This document shows positions 50,601 through 59,334 of a DNA stretch of 64,000 nucleotides, piece after piece; the stretch's first letter is position 1; each line of letters starts with the position of its first letter. The DNA is taken from positions 3,241,501 to 3,305,500 of the forward strand of contig NC_079365.1 in NCBI RefSeq assembly GCF_021018895.1, given 5' to 3'. The translations under genes were made by a program, and so were the position numbers. The notes under the pieces are model-generated. The model worked only from the letters and a program-made list of their open reading frames with translations, was not told where the DNA came from and did not search any database. The DNA comes from Seriola aureovittata (Eukaryota; Chordata; Actinopteri; Carangiformes; Carangidae).

Positions 50601-51455
50601 AAAAAAGTCACGAGATTTGTCAGTAGGTGCTTTTTTGAAAAAAGTTGCTCAAGGGTTCAGAAAAGTCAGTAAATCTAGGGACAGAGGCACTAAGTTGGCA
50701 ACACTGCCTGTAAATGTTCCCCTGATGATTTAATAGACACTGTTCACGCCAATTTATTTTGAAAGAGCAACAACCAATGGGGGAACTCCAACACTCAGCC
50801 AGCCGGCCGACCAATGGTGTAATTTCACTATTTACTCAGCTTGTTCCTCTGATAATTAAAGATCCAGATGTCCAATGGCTAAAATCCTTCATCCGGTTAA
50901 AACAACCAAGATCTAAAAAGTGTATCATAAAATTGTGACACTTATGTGTACATATCACTATCATTATCATCAGTATAACAACCAGTTTAACACTATATAC
51001 AGCTGTTCCTGAAGTCTCATGCCAAAACTAACTCATTCTTCACTCAAATTTTACAAAGCTAACTGTCTAACATGCTGAGAAATGCTCCCCATGATAAGTA
51101 AACTAATCGTCATGTGTATAATTGGTGGGATGGCCCTTTAATCTCATGTTAATCTGTATTCCACTGAAAAAGTAAAGAGGTGTAGAACTTGTGCTAACAG
51201 CTGGAATAGGGGATGTTTTGGTCCACCCACTGATATTTCATCCAATCAATGAATTGATTTCTCCAAAGCAGTTTCCAGTAACGTTTGTATGACTAAACCT
51301 ATGTTCTGATGCTTCAGGCCACATCACTTACCTGCATATGGAGTGATTGTCATTGCTCAATAGAGGCATGTGGTTGCAGTGGAGGTTTTCAGTGGCCAAT
51401 CTCTGGCCAGCAGCACAGCACCTCTGCAGCAGGTCTTCAGCAGAGACACCTGGAC
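11546..51455 (-). CDS. fbln2: Fibulin-2, 3' part of gene: 15 coding exons, 5' end outside the window
   Basis: Secreted, calcium-binding extracellular-matrix glycoprotein; the family binds basement-membrane and elastic-fibre proteins. Exons 5' to 3': 51455-51332, 49908-49779, 48740-48554, 43450-43241, 41065-40937, 36023-35922, 27982-27848, 26113-25976, 23616-23473, 21513-21385, 19191-19066, 17995-17879, 15833-15705, 14301-14178, 11906-11546. They total 2,285 nt including the stop, about 760 residues. Order: three anaphylatoxin modules, linker and EGF, Thr-rich linker, nine more EGF modules, fibulin C-terminal module. Fibulin-2 rather than fibulin-1 is supported by CPRR/VPRR-V-SE after the anaphylatoxins, the extra EGF before the linker, and a C-terminal module with [30 protein letters not shown] and [14 protein letters not shown]. 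All junctions keep frame with GT/AG sites. Signal peptide and N domain are absent. Introns not listed separately hold nothing recognised beyond listed repeats. Confidence 0.95.
12338..12575 (+). mobile_element. tRNA-derived SINE
   Basis: Has A-box-like GTGGCTCAGGAGGGAGA (12345-12361) and B-box-like GGTTCAGTTCC (12391-12401), then a body with GGGCAAGTTACTGAACCCC and a tail AAAGCACTGTACGAATG. This is a familiar fish SINE family. It lies antisense inside the terminal fbln2 intron. A second, interrupted copy is at 24843-25905. Confidence 0.85.
12857..12914. repeat. (AC)29 microsatellite
   Basis: Uninterrupted dinucleotide run of 58 nt. Confidence 0.97.
13745..13778. repeat. (GT)17 microsatellite
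   Basis: Uninterrupted dinucleotide run of 34 nt. Confidence 0.97.
14178..14301 (-). CDS. fbln2: fbln2 exon n: EGF module 10
   Basis: 124 nt, phase 1 in and phase 2 out. Reads [12 protein letters not shown] ... [13 protein letters not shown] ... [12 protein letters not shown]. The calcium-binding IDEC signature is present, NCS is a possible N-glycosylation site, and the sixth cysteine lies in the next exon. [12 protein letters not shown] is the conserved junction to the fibulin C-terminal module. Donor GTGAGT. Confidence 0.96.
14380..14446. repeat. 31-bp near-perfect stem hairpin in an fbln2 intron
   Basis: Arms 14380-14410 and 14416-14446 are reverse complements over 31 nt with two mismatches and a 5-nt loop (ACAGA). 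It is intronic, about 80 nt upstream of exon n on the transcript. Confidence 0.93.
15705..15833 (-). CDS. fbln2: fbln2 exon m: EGF module 9
   Basis: 129 nt, symmetric phase 1. [12 protein letters not shown] ... [12 protein letters not shown] ... [11 protein letters not shown]. It carries a calcium-binding IDEC start and the Asn/Asp beta-hydroxylation pattern C-x-N-x4-Y-x-C-x-C. The '[12 protein letters not shown]' loop matches the equivalent fibulin-2 module. Six cysteines. Confidence 0.95.
17879..17995 (-). CDS. fbln2: fbln2 exon l: EGF module 8
   Basis: 117 nt, symmetric phase 1. [20 protein letters not shown] then [17 protein letters not shown]. Short first loop and the [12 protein letters not shown] hydroxylation motif, near identical to the matching module of fibulins 1 and 2. 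Donor GTATTT is slightly weak. Six cysteines. Confidence 0.96.
19035..19059. repeat. A25 run (T25 on the fbln2 transcript) beside a donor
   Basis: Lies at intron positions +7 to +31 after the donor of exon k. Confidence 0.95.
19066..19191 (-). CDS. fbln2: fbln2 exon k: EGF module 7
   Basis: 126 nt, symmetric phase 1. [16 protein letters not shown], then [12 protein letters not shown] (hydroxylation pattern), then LAFDGKNC. The PGRLC insertion is characteristic of this fibulin module. The donor GTAAGC is followed at once by a 25-nt T run on the transcript. Six cysteines. Confidence 0.96.
19375..19460 (+). repeat. Dispersed repeat fragment
   Basis: TACACCTGCTTATTCATGC, TCCAATCAGCCAATCATGTG, GGTCAGGAGCTTCAGTTAAT: strings I recognise from a widespread fish interspersed repeat. 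Only a fragment is visible. It lies in the intron between exons j and k. Confidence 0.6.
21385..21513 (-). CDS. fbln2: fbln2 exon j: EGF module 6
   Basis: 129 nt, symmetric phase 1. [11 protein letters not shown] ... [12 protein letters not shown] ... YDALRKGC. Calcium-binding start and hydroxylation pattern present; six cysteines. The RKGC end parallels the fibulin-2 GRGC end. Donor GTACGT. Confidence 0.96.
22682..22740. repeat. (AAT)n/(TA)n low-complexity tract
   Basis: AAT and AT repeats in the intron between exons i and j. Confidence 0.85.
23473..23616 (-). CDS. fbln2: fbln2 exon i: EGF module 5
   Basis: 144 nt, symmetric phase 1. [11 protein letters not shown] ... [10 protein letters not shown] ... 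[17 protein letters not shown]. Longer last loop, as in the corresponding fibulin module (ARGYHASDDGTKC). Calcium-binding start but no C-x-C hydroxylation pattern. The acceptor polypyrimidine tract is a microsatellite. Confidence 0.96.
23617..23684 (-). promoter_or_regulatory. fbln2: Acceptor region of exon i made of C23 and (CT)n
   Basis: On plus: G run at 23621-23643 followed by (GA)n to 23684. On the transcript this is (CT)n with one GT interruption, then C23, then GCAG and the exon. The whole polypyrimidine tract is simple sequence. Confidence 0.9.
24843..24968 (+). mobile_element. tRNA-derived SINE, left part (split copy)
   Basis: TTGGCTCAGGAGGTAGAGCG (A-box region) ... degraded B-box region ... 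AAGCCCCAAACTGCC ... CTGATGTAACAC. Same family as 12338-12575. The tail of this copy continues at 25782 after an inserted element. Confidence 0.8.
24969..25781. mobile_element. Non-autonomous DNA transposon nested in the SINE
   Basis: Ends are degenerate inverted repeats: left GGGCCTTCTCTAACACCTGAT, right (read inverted) GGGCTGTATTTTAATGATCC. Internal strings such as GGCTTTTAAAGGGAATGGGA and CACCTTTAAAATAGCAAAAG are ones I recognise from a common fish MITE-like family. The superfamily is not assigned. The small ORFs inside it are not genes. Confidence 0.7.
25782..25905 (+). mobile_element. tRNA-derived SINE, right part (split copy)
   Basis: ATGTGTGTACTTGTGGTAGA ... AAGCACTGTATGAATG ... GTGGCTTGTAGTG ... 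GATAAGATGA lines up with the tail of the SINE at 12338-12575, completing the copy begun at 24843. Confidence 0.75.
25976..26113 (-). CDS. fbln2: fbln2 exon h: EGF module 4
   Basis: 138 nt, symmetric phase 1. [11 protein letters not shown] ... [13 protein letters not shown] ... [15 protein letters not shown]. The GF.QD..GNC end is the signature of this fibulin module. Calcium-binding start, six cysteines. Confidence 0.96.
27848..27982 (-). CDS. fbln2: fbln2 exon g: EGF module 3
   Basis: 135 nt, symmetric phase 1. [17 protein letters not shown] ... TVGSFVC ... [14 protein letters not shown]. First calcium-binding module of the uninterrupted EGF run. Six cysteines; donor GTGAGC. Confidence 0.96.
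28430..28960 (+). repeat. Interspersed repeat relics
   Basis: 28435-28500 (GCACTGATCAATATGTTTAT ... GGATCAAATGACTG) matches 56190-56265 in the same orientation. 28555-28960, rich in CAACAAAAACACACAAAC and GGACACAACGGAAGTGCTCC, resembles another common fish repeat. Boundaries are uncertain. Confidence 0.55.
29460..29660 (+). repeat. Dispersed repeat, copy 2
   Basis: AGCTGGTGAACACAGCAGAG ... AGCATTTAGGAGCTAAAAG ... GTGTCTGCTGG, a diverged relative of 8330-8475. Confidence 0.6.
33708..33770. repeat. (CA)31 microsatellite
   Basis: Uninterrupted dinucleotide run of about 63 nt. Confidence 0.97.
35922..36023 (-). CDS. fbln2: fbln2 exon f: EGF module 2 (non-calcium type)
   Basis: 102 nt, symmetric phase 1. 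[17 protein letters not shown], then [15 protein letters not shown]. It lacks a D-x-D/N-E start; its first cysteine (NPC) lies at the end of the preceding linker exon. It corresponds to the DNGPCKQVC module of fibulin-2. Donor GTAAGG. Confidence 0.95.
37111..38287 (+). mobile_element. Decayed Tc1/mariner-like transposon
   Basis: Flanked by TA (37109-37110 and 38288-38289) with termini CAGTGGC...GCCACTG. The left end has the familiar AAAAAGTATTCAGACCAC and ACAAAGTGAAAAGATGTTTT. The right end keeps the inner part of the inverted repeat (GCAAAAATGGG, AACATGTTTTCACG, TATAGGTTGATG) but has lost roughly 70 bp of the outer repeat. Transposase relics on plus: [12 protein letters not shown] and [10 protein letters not shown] (37590-37670), and [20 protein letters not shown] (about 38118-38180). 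Frames are broken and much of the catalytic core is missing, so it is non-functional. Confidence 0.85.
39974..40028. repeat. Interrupted (CA)n microsatellite
   Basis: CA repeats interrupted by several CAGACA steps. Confidence 0.9.
40881..40927. repeat. Two adjacent palindromes beside the exon e donor
   Basis: 40898-40927 is a perfect 30-bp palindrome (half-site CATTATACTATAATG). 40881-40896 is a second inverted repeat, 7-nt arms ATAGTGA/TCACTAT with a 2-nt spacer. The larger one starts nine nucleotides into the intron after the donor of exon e on the transcript. Confidence 0.95.
40937..41065 (-). CDS. fbln2: fbln2 exon e: Thr-rich linker
   Basis: 129 nt, symmetric phase 1. [15 protein letters not shown], then [18 protein letters not shown], then ARLNPCA. 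An acidic start leads to a Thr/Ser/Ala/Pro tract likely to be O-glycosylated (inference), then the first cysteine of EGF module 2. It sits where mammalian fibulin-2 has its variable linker between the first two EGF modules, so low conservation is expected. Confidence 0.88.
41066..43240 (-). other. fbln2: fbln2 intron (2.2 kb)
   Basis: Contains (AT)n at 41622-41678 and a CpG-bearing stretch (41740-41870, including CCGACGCGTTTCAGC) that may be an interspersed repeat. No exon seen. Confidence 0.75.
41622..41678. repeat. (AT)n microsatellite
   Basis: Interrupted TATA tract followed by about 45 nt of pure AT repeat. Confidence 0.95.
43241..43450 (-). CDS. fbln2: fbln2 exon d: acidic linker and EGF module 1
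   Basis: 210 nt, symmetric phase 1. [20 protein letters not shown], then [31 protein letters not shown] (hydroxylation pattern), QQDRHSC. Equivalent to the fibulin-2 module reported as alternatively spliced in mammals (established knowledge, recalled). Skipping it would keep frame. Acceptor CTCCTTCCAG; donor GTACCG is weak. Confidence 0.95.
43451..48553 (-). other. fbln2: fbln2 intron (5.1 kb)
   Basis: No coding exon or clear element is visible. The longest ORF (45069-45461, minus) is uninterrupted but shows no domain, no splice context and no family resemblance. Confidence 0.75.
48554..48740 (-). CDS. fbln2: fbln2 exon c: anaphylatoxin module 3 and linker
   Basis: 187 nt, phase 0 in, phase 1 out. 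[19 protein letters not shown], then [14 protein letters not shown], then [19 protein letters not shown], then AVPRR. The CC...CC pattern and CCALGLR match the third anaphylatoxin-like module; the APRR-V-SE junction to the next exon is shared with mammalian fibulin-2. The Lys/Arg-rich linker (KRKQKPR) is a possible protease or heparin-binding site (inference). Confidence 0.96.
49779..49908 (-). CDS. fbln2: fbln2 exon b: anaphylatoxin modules 1-2
   Basis: 130 nt, phase 2 in, phase 0 out. [19 protein letters not shown], then [17 protein letters not shown]. The exon starts with T completing a Ser codon ([11 protein letters not shown]). Donor GTACAT is weak, and the acceptor is preceded by a (TG)13 tract. 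Length is not a multiple of three, so skipping shifts frame. Confidence 0.94.
49919..49944. repeat. fbln2: (CA)13, that is (TG)13 on the transcript, next to an acceptor
   Basis: The run ends ten nucleotides before exon b on the transcript and is separated from the AG only by TCTGTCTC. Confidence 0.95.
50195..50830 (+). repeat. Dispersed repeat Y, copy 1
   Basis: Shares with 59335-60030, in the same orientation, GACTGTTGTGGAACTGCTGT, CTCTTTATCTGTTCTCTTC, ACAGTATTTTAATACAGC, AGGCACTAAGTTGG and CCAATGGGGGAACTCCAACA. About 640 bp, diverged. Confidence 0.75.
51332..51455 (-). CDS. fbln2: fbln2 exon a: start of anaphylatoxin module 1
   Basis: 124 nt, phase 1 in, phase 2 out. [20 protein letters not shown], then [29 protein letters not shown] parallels the LL.ECCAAG start of the fibulin anaphylatoxin region. 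It is the most 5' exon visible: everything N-terminal (signal peptide, Cys-rich and Cys-free N domain) is missing. Acceptor GGGCTGCAG, donor GTAAGT. Confidence 0.9.
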
Positions 51456-51834
51456 CTGCAGCCCAGCCCAGAGACACACAGGTATGCATACATCAGCACA
51501 CACAAGACTGATGGAATAAAAACAGTTCTGCAGTAAATCCTCTGGGTCCTCACAGCTACACAATATGAAACAGACAGAGGCCTGGGCAGTGCAGTGACTG
51601 CAGTAAGCAGTCAGACAGACACATATGGTAGACTGCACCAGGCCTCAAAGGCGCCTTTAAGATTTCTACAGCTGAATAAAGAGGTACAGTCCAGTTACCA
51701 GAATACAGTAGCCCATTTTATGATTGGAAACTTTACTCAGGTCAATGGAAAACTACAGTTTATTCTATAAATAGTTTTCAGAAGTAGAATGGCAGTCCTC
51801 TGGTAGGGTTGTGAGCAAGAACATTACATTTAAA

Positions 51835-52520
51835 TTTACTCATTTTGACAGACGCTTTTATTAAAAGCAACTTACAAGTGACAAACATCGCTAAAGCTTG
51901 GAAACCATGGTGTAAGTGCTAAGTAATAAATCTATTCAATAAGGCAAAGTGCAACAGATCAGAAGAGGTTCACCAAAAGTGCATAATAAGTCCTAGTTGG
52001 GCATGTTAGGGTGTTTGAGGTGTTCGGAGAGGAGGAGCTCTTGGTAGAGATGAGTCTTCAAGAGATTCTTGAAGATAGAGATGGACAACCCTGCTCTAAT
52101 AGCATTCTGTAGCTTGTTCCACCATTGGGAGCCACAGACCAGAACAGTCTGGAGAAGGAGCATAAGGCTGTATGAATGAGTTCAAGTAGATGGTGCAGAC
52201 CCAGAAGCCACTCAGTGGGAAGGCAATAGTGACTTGGTATGGGCAGCAATAGGTCGATGACTAACGGGGTGACATGTGACCTTTTAGGCTGATCGAAGAC
52301 AAGACGGCTGCTGTATTCTGGACCATCTGGGTTTCACTGAGTGTGAAGGGAGGCCCGCCAGAAAGGCACTGCAGTAGTCGAGGCAAGAGATAACCATGGC
52401 CTGGACCAAGAACTGGGCGGTGTACTAGATCTGGTATATCTTATGTTGTATAATGCAAAGTGGCTCGACTGGTAGATGGATGCAACATGGTCAGAGAAGA
52501 AAGAAGTGTGACAGATTGAC
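51835..52520 (-). mobile_element. LINE 3' end with reverse-transcriptase relic
   Basis: Minus strand, reading from 52520: RT-like WSRPWLSL and CRASLHT blocks in broken frames, then near 52140-52000 a SQWWNKLQNAIRAG and LKTHLYQELL type tail typical of fish LINE ORF2 ends. The 3' tail at 51835-51890 (plus: GACAGACGCTTTTATTAAAA, GCAACTTACAAGTGAC) is one widely shared by fish L2-type LINEs and SINEs. Related to 7186-7440. Truncated at its 5' end and inactive. Confidence 0.78.
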
Positions 52521-53953
52521 AAAGTGTCAGCATTTATGTACATCGCTACTAGTCTGGCAGTTGAAGCACCTCCAAGGTTTGGAAGAACCTGAAACTCACC
52601 TGGTTTTATCTGGTTTCAACTATTTAAAAAAATATCTGGTTCTTCTCAAAAAAGCAGATATTTCATGTCAGTATTTGTTAACATGATGACAATGACAATG
52701 CTAACAGGCTGATGTTTAGCAGTTAATGTTTAACATGGTCAGCATCTTAGTTAACAATGTTAGCTTGCTTGCTTTTTCTGAATAGCACTAAACACAATGT
52801 ACAGCTGAGGCTGACAGGAATGTCATTCGTTTAGCTCTATCTACATGAACCAAAGTGTGCATGTAGAAATTTTGACCTGATGATGGTAAATGAAAAAAAT
52901 AATCATCGGATCACCAAAATTCTTACCAATTACTACAAGTTTCTAGGCAATCCATCCAACTGTGTCAAAACATAAAATGACACTAGATAAAAGGACAGGG
53001 GATCAACAAAGTCAGTGGGAATCCTTGTACTAAATTTAATTGCAATCCTTCCAGTAGATGCTGAGATAAACTGAACTGACCAACATTACAGTCCCCAGAG
53101 TCTCTGCTGGCATGGCTAAAAATACAAAGGTAGAAAAACCCGTGTACACATACATACACATCAAAGTATATATAGTGAAGTCATCCACAATTTCCACAGA
53201 GCATTTTGGTATGAAACATCCTTCACACACTTATATGTCACAGTATGCCACTAACAGCAGGTGGAAGCTTACACTTGATAAAACCTCATAAAACTTCAAC
53301 TGCCTGCATTCACTTGCTACTTTATTAAATACTCATGTACAATATAATGTAATCCAGTACAAAAGCTCACCCATGAGATCCGCTTTTATCAAGATTATAT
53401 ATTTTCAGCTTTTGTTGACAGATTTTGATAATTCTGCTCTCTTTATACTGAGAGTAGAGGGTATTGTGGGTGGTGGTGTACTATATTGGCCACAAAATTG
53501 ATTGATGATTGATTTTTCAGAAAAAAGGCAAAAAAACTAAAATAAAGGGCCATAACATGACATTTTTATGGGGGTAAAATACTATGTAATGCAGAGGGTT
53601 TATTCATCCACACAAGGTTGATTATGTATCACTATGAAAGTAATACTGAATGGTTAATGAAGCTGACATAAGATAGCTTTATACATGGCTCTGTGAATTA
53701 AATCAGTTGTCATTATTAAATGGCCATTAAAGTCATTCAGTGAAAGAATACCAAAATAAATTCCAGTAATGGCTCCTCTTCAAAACCATCTCCATTCTGC
53801 CATCCTCTTATTCAGAGGGAAAATGGGATCGTTTCAATGTCATCAACTGGGAGAAAAGAGCATAAAACATGTGTTAAACCAGGGACCCATTAAATCCCCA
53901 TAACTGAATGAATGCATTTCATATTTCTAAATCTCACATTTCTGCTGATGCTT

Positions 53954-53970
53954 AAAAAAAAAAAAAAAAA
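53954..53970. repeat. Poly-A run
   Basis: A17-type run; not linked to any element I could delimit. Confidence 0.85.
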
Positions 53971-56189
53971 TCTTCCTTTCTTCCAATTAGGCAATTGGAA
54001 GCAAACCTTGCCTACGTCGAGAACAGCCGTCACAGCAATCACTGACATTCTTTGCTACTCTGCTGGTCCCGCAGAGCCTGAAATGGCCCCCCACTGCAGA
54101 GTGAGTAACAGCAAGCCTGGATGCTTTGCATGGATCTCAGCTGGTGGAAGAACACACTGTGAGGCAAGCTGCTGCTGCCGCTTGGCACTATAGAGCGCCG
54201 AGAGCTCGTCAGCTTCCCCATTGCCTCCATGTCAGACTCTAAGCCGTCTCACTCTGCTGCTTTTATCCACATATTAGCATGAACGCTCAACCATACACAC
54301 ACAAACACACACCAAAATTCACTCCGTGCCCTTTGAAGAAAAGCCACTGACAAAGAGCTTTTGTTTTTCTCAACTCAATAAACCTTCACTGGCTTATATA
54401 CAGTACAGAACATTTGCATATTCTTCATATTCTTCTACTGTGAAATTAAGTTTTGTTTTATAACTCTGAAGACATGAGCCTAATATATGTACAAAAAAAC
54501 AAAAACAAAATTTCAATAAATCAAGTCACTGCGTTCTGATGCATTAGAGCATCCAGTATTGAATACACTTGTACAATACATTTACATAGCAGAGTTCATT
54601 ACACTTCACTGTGTGACTTCCTCTTGAATTATGAAGCTTATTGCTCGTAATTAAAAACAGCTACATCAGAGAATTTGCTCCACATGGTGTCAAATAAAGC
54701 ACTGCGATCAGATTTGATAATCTCCTACCTGCATTATTTTCTTGATGTAATATCCATTATATTCTCCTCAAAAGTGTAGTATGTCTAACTTTGCTAATCC
54801 CACACTGCACAGTGTCCATTCAGATTAAAAAAAAGAACAGTTGAGCCATGCGAGTCTTAGCTCTACTTTGAGTTTCTCTTTATTTCAGCTGGTTGCTTTC
54901 AGTTTCAGCCCTGACTCCCTTAAAGCTGAGCAAACAATCATTTGCAGAAAAGGCTGTCTGCTACTTACTGTACATAATTTATAAGGACTTCCTTTGGAAA
55001 ATAGTATCACATTGAGAGAAGAAATATTTCACCCCAAAACATAAGTGTAAAATATTAGTATTGTAGAGTCCATGTCCTTGTTGAGAACGTACTTTAAAAA
55101 GACTTGAAACTTGAACACAGTAATGTCTGAAGCTGATTTATCATTGTTTTGATGGTCTCAATGCAATCAGCAAGATTTTCGTTTTTAAGGAATAAGGTGG
55201 GGTTTAAGGTATTTTACCTTTTGTTATCAAAGCAGCTCTGAAGACAGACGAATAAATACAACAGGAGGAAATGACTGCTCACAAAAGTACTGGCTCGCCT
55301 CTCACATGACTAAATGTTTTCCAGAAGTAAAACCACCATCCCCGTCTGATTATTCACAAAGGAAACTGTGGGGCTTTATTTGAAGTCACACTGACACTAA
55401 ATGAGAAAGTTCGAAGCAGTGCAATTTCCCGCTGTTATGTGAAGTATGTTCCAGGAGTGCTTGCCAAAAGGCCAAACATGAGGTTCAACCAGAGGGTGAG
55501 ATGCAGCTTAACACTCAGGAGTAGCATGCCAGTTACCTGGGAAACAATGGAAACAAGCAGATATATTTATATCTCATAAACCACACTTCTGTCAATAGCT
55601 ATTGTTCAAAGAGTCAACATGGTTGCTGGGATGGCAGCACTGCCTCCAAACTGGGCTGCTCTGTAGCAGATAAACTAAAAATAAGAGACATCCACCCACT
55701 TAAGGAACTCCCATGGGGTTTGTCTGGACTGATTAGCCTGGCCCCACACTGCTTTCCCATCATTACTCTGTCTGGCCAAACACAGACCTGTCTCACACCA
55801 CACTGAGACACGTCACACATATATGCGCCGCCTGGGAATGTATGACAACATCCAGGCAACAACTGCAGCAGGTGATATAATTAATGTTTGCAGCCAGTAA
55901 TGGCTCTGTAGTATGGATGACTTAGGTATTAATGAGGTGACAATATAGTGACAATATACTGGCTGATGTCCAAATACATCAACCAATTAGTTTTGACCAC
56001 TACTGACATGATTGATGTTCTTCTCTAAGTAAACTTACATAAAAATAGAAAGTTAAAACTGAAATGACATGTTGTCATATTTGCAAAATTTATTTTAAGT
56101 ATTTATTCAGTATTCAATGAATTCTTCATTTAAAGACAGTAATGTGTTCCAGAGTTTTCCTGCCATTAAAAAGATGGATTTGATAGGCC

Positions 56190-56480
56190 TTAAAGCTGTA
56201 CTCATCAATATTTTTTATATCAACTATGGATCAAATGACAATGTGTAATATCAAAGGAGCTGTTTGTTGAGACAAACCCACAGAGAATTGTCACCCAACT
56301 GTACATTCACCCTCAGCTCTATGTAGCATTTTAGCGCCATTAGCTTGTTCCAGTTGTCCAGTCCATGAATTTGGTTCTCATTTTCGACAGCAGTAGGTTC
56401 ATGTTTCCAGATGAATAGCTTTAATAAACCCACTGTAAGCTGCCTGTCCAGCAACAAATGACTAAGTTAGCGAATAGCTG
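56190..56480. repeat. Dispersed repeat relics
   Basis: 56190-56265 matches 28435-28500. 56430-56480, read inverted (CCACCAGCTATTCGC), resembles the repeat at 8330 and 29460. Boundaries are uncertain. Confidence 0.5.
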
Positions 56481-57772
56481 GTGGACATAGAAAATCTTGC
56501 ACAACTCCACATGAATGTTAATGTTACTCACATAAAGCCCCTGACAACAGTCACACATATTTTCATTTTTGTCAAAGTGTTTCACTCTGAAACCAATTAA
56601 TAATACTTTTAAAACAGCGGAGAACAAACTGTAAACACAACACTGACATATTATCACCTTATAGAGATATCTGTCAACCATTTGGTGTAAAGTGTGCTTT
56701 TGCTGAAAACGATTGTTTGCTGTGGCTAGACAGATGGTTGATGAGATAAGTGAGAATGAACCAGCAGAGTATAGTTTCAAGTATCTACAACCAAGTTCAG
56801 TTGCCCTTGATTGAACTTTTATCGGAGAGTACAGTAGTAAGCCTTAAAAAAATCTAAACAATGAGCTGAAAATGCTACTTAGAGGTGAGGAAAACTGCAG
56901 AGTTGCAAAATAATGTTCTGTGCGTTTGTCACTACGTCACTATGAGTGACCTTTTACATTACACATAGTCATTCCTTCCCTTCTTAATATATGAATATTG
57001 ATTAGGGTAGCTTTAAAGAGCTGCAAATCCTACAAAAAAAAAAATCATGATAAAAAACCATGTCAGTTTTAATACCCCATGCTTTAGGTGTTTAAAAAAT
57101 CCTGTGGACTTTGTTAACCATAAAACTCTAGGGGAAATGGGAAACTTTTAATAGTGGCACAAACAATTTGCATTGGCAACTTTAATCCAAAAATCCATAT
57201 AACCATTAAAACCTATGGTTCAAATGCATGGAATGGAATAAGCACGGAGAAATAGAGATATACAGTGGGGCTGAATTGCAAAGATACCAGCTGGACCAAG
57301 ACAAAACAACACTGCCTCCAACACATTTTTTGGGAAGAACGAGTCCCTACCTTCCTGTTGAACTTTCACAGACGTGAAACATGATGGATTCTATCTTTCC
57401 TGCCTCAATGCTTTCTGTTTGGATGTGCTTATTTGTGCAGCCAGTATGAATGGACTGATGAGGCACTCAGGCCATTCAGGGAGTGTCGTTTTTACGATGT
57501 AATAATACGAGCAGGCCAGAGCGGGTAATGGTTCAGAACAATACAAGGATGCTAACTGCCTCAGCTCCCACTGCTCTGGCACAGTCACAAGCTTTTCTCA
57601 CCCTGACACACATAGTAACAGTCATTTATCAATATGCCTCCAAAACAAATAAACCAGGCAGAGCAGAAGTGACTTACCCCCTCTCCAGGACAATATGAGC
57701 AGACTGTCAAAATTATACAGTACACGTAATACAGCAGATTGGCAGGAATATCGTTCAACATTCAGAGGCATA

Positions 57773-57873
57773 TTAAAGGACCAGTGTGAAGGATTTAAGG
57801 CAATCTAATCACTTGGTTGCAATTGGCAACTTCACCACTAGATGCCACTAAATCCTATAAACTGGTTCTTTAA
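57773..57873. mobile_element. Short palindromic MITE
   Basis: Left end TTAAAGGACCAGTGTGAAGG is nearly mirrored by the right end ...CCTATAAACTGGTTCTTTAA. Inside, GGTTGCAATTGGCAACTTCA and CTAGATGCCACTAAATCC identify it as a shortened copy of a common fish palindromic repeat. Confidence 0.8.
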
Positions 57874-59219
57874 GTCCCTGAAATACAGGGTTCTAGTGAA
57901 GGAAAGAGAACGGTTTCAACGTGTTGTTACTTCGACCTGTTTAATCCAGTATGACCATGGAGGGAGTTCTGGAGACATAAGGAATAGCTTCAATTCTTGT
58001 CACATATGGGAAAAGAAGAAAATTGAAGTTGCATGAATTTCATCAGTGTATCAACCCCTACCTTGTACTTTGGTTCTGTCCTCTGTCTTTGTCATGTAAT
58101 GCTTGTCTGTATGTGTTCTGCTATGTCTCTCACTTGCTTAGTTTTTTCTGGATTCACCAACATACGTGGCACCAGGCTCACTGGCTTAAGCCCAAATGTA
58201 GCATCGCTCTTCTGTTCATCATGCCTGACATTTGTTGAACTAAATCCAGATTTTCATAGGTCGGGATGTGTTTTAAATGGAGTGGTCAGAATGAAGTGCT
58301 GATGGAATGGAAAACATAGCCCCCTCCCGTCCCCTGTGTGATCTTTTTTGCTCAGCCCATTACAGATATTGGGAGCACCAGCAGCGTTGCCAGATTGGAT
58401 GATTTTCCGCCCAATTGAGCTACTTTTTACTTATTTTGTACCATTTGGGTGGTTTCCATCAATGAAAAGTTAGGATATATTCCAATGAACCAGCACCTCT
58501 TCTCGTCCTAGAATGAATGAGACTAATGATGATCATCAGAACCAAATGTCACTTCAATTTTTATTAAATCAACTACATTGATTCTTTTTATGCAATTCCC
58601 ATCATCATTCTGTCAAAGCTTTATGCTAAAAGGCTTGTCAAAGTGTAAAACTCTTTCCTAAATGAAGAATAACGCTCTGCCTGGGACTGTCAGTCCATGT
58701 GTAAATGAAGAAAGTGAAGGAAAGTACAATGTCTCAGAACTAAGTTGTAAAAGCTTTAACATTAAAGCTTTAATGAGTGTATGGCACCTTGGTAAATTAG
58801 GAACTTCACCATTGTATTATAGTTTGGCAGGGTATTTTGAGTGTGTGAAAGCAAGTCCAGGACATAATGATATAGTGATGATACAGAAGTGTCAGTGTTT
58901 TCCTGCCTGACTCTCTCCTCCACTCGATCCCAAACAATGAGCGGATGTTAAACCCACAGGTATGCATTAATACAAAACATTAGTGGCAAGAGTGGCTGAA
59001 ATATTTGTTAAAAACTGGATGAATGCAAAATAAAGATTTGTAGATGCTGATTTGAAAGTGTGCCTGACTTGGCTTTTTGAATTGATTGTCCATAAGGTAC
59101 ACCACCAAAACAGAAATAAAGTATCAACTCAATCAGATTACAGGCTAGAAGTTTCTTGTATACTGTAAATACCTGCATTTTATTTATTAACCGTCTGTTC
59201 ATTAGTATTATTAACAATG

Positions 59220-59221
<2 letters not shown>

Positions 59222-59250
<29 letters not shown>
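59222..59250. repeat. (AAT)n microsatellite
   Basis: AAT trinucleotide run of about nine units. Confidence 0.93.
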
Positions 59251-59334
59251 GACTCATTTAAAGTTCAGGACTATGGTATAATAAGAAAAAGAAGAAGGTC
59301 TAAACCAAGTATATGGTTGGACCATGTATGAGAA

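Noticed and set aside
11546..51455. Assignment to fibulin-1 rather than fibulin-2
   Set aside because: Fibulin-1 lacks the extra EGF plus linker between the anaphylatoxin modules and the NGPC module, and its C-terminal motifs differ from the IFRIGP / KGNEEGYF pattern seen here.
55614..55862. Cys-rich minus-strand ORF as a possible fibulin-2 N-domain exon
   Set aside because: Cysteine spacing does not match the N domain, and there is no clear acceptor/donor pair preserving phase 1 into exon a.
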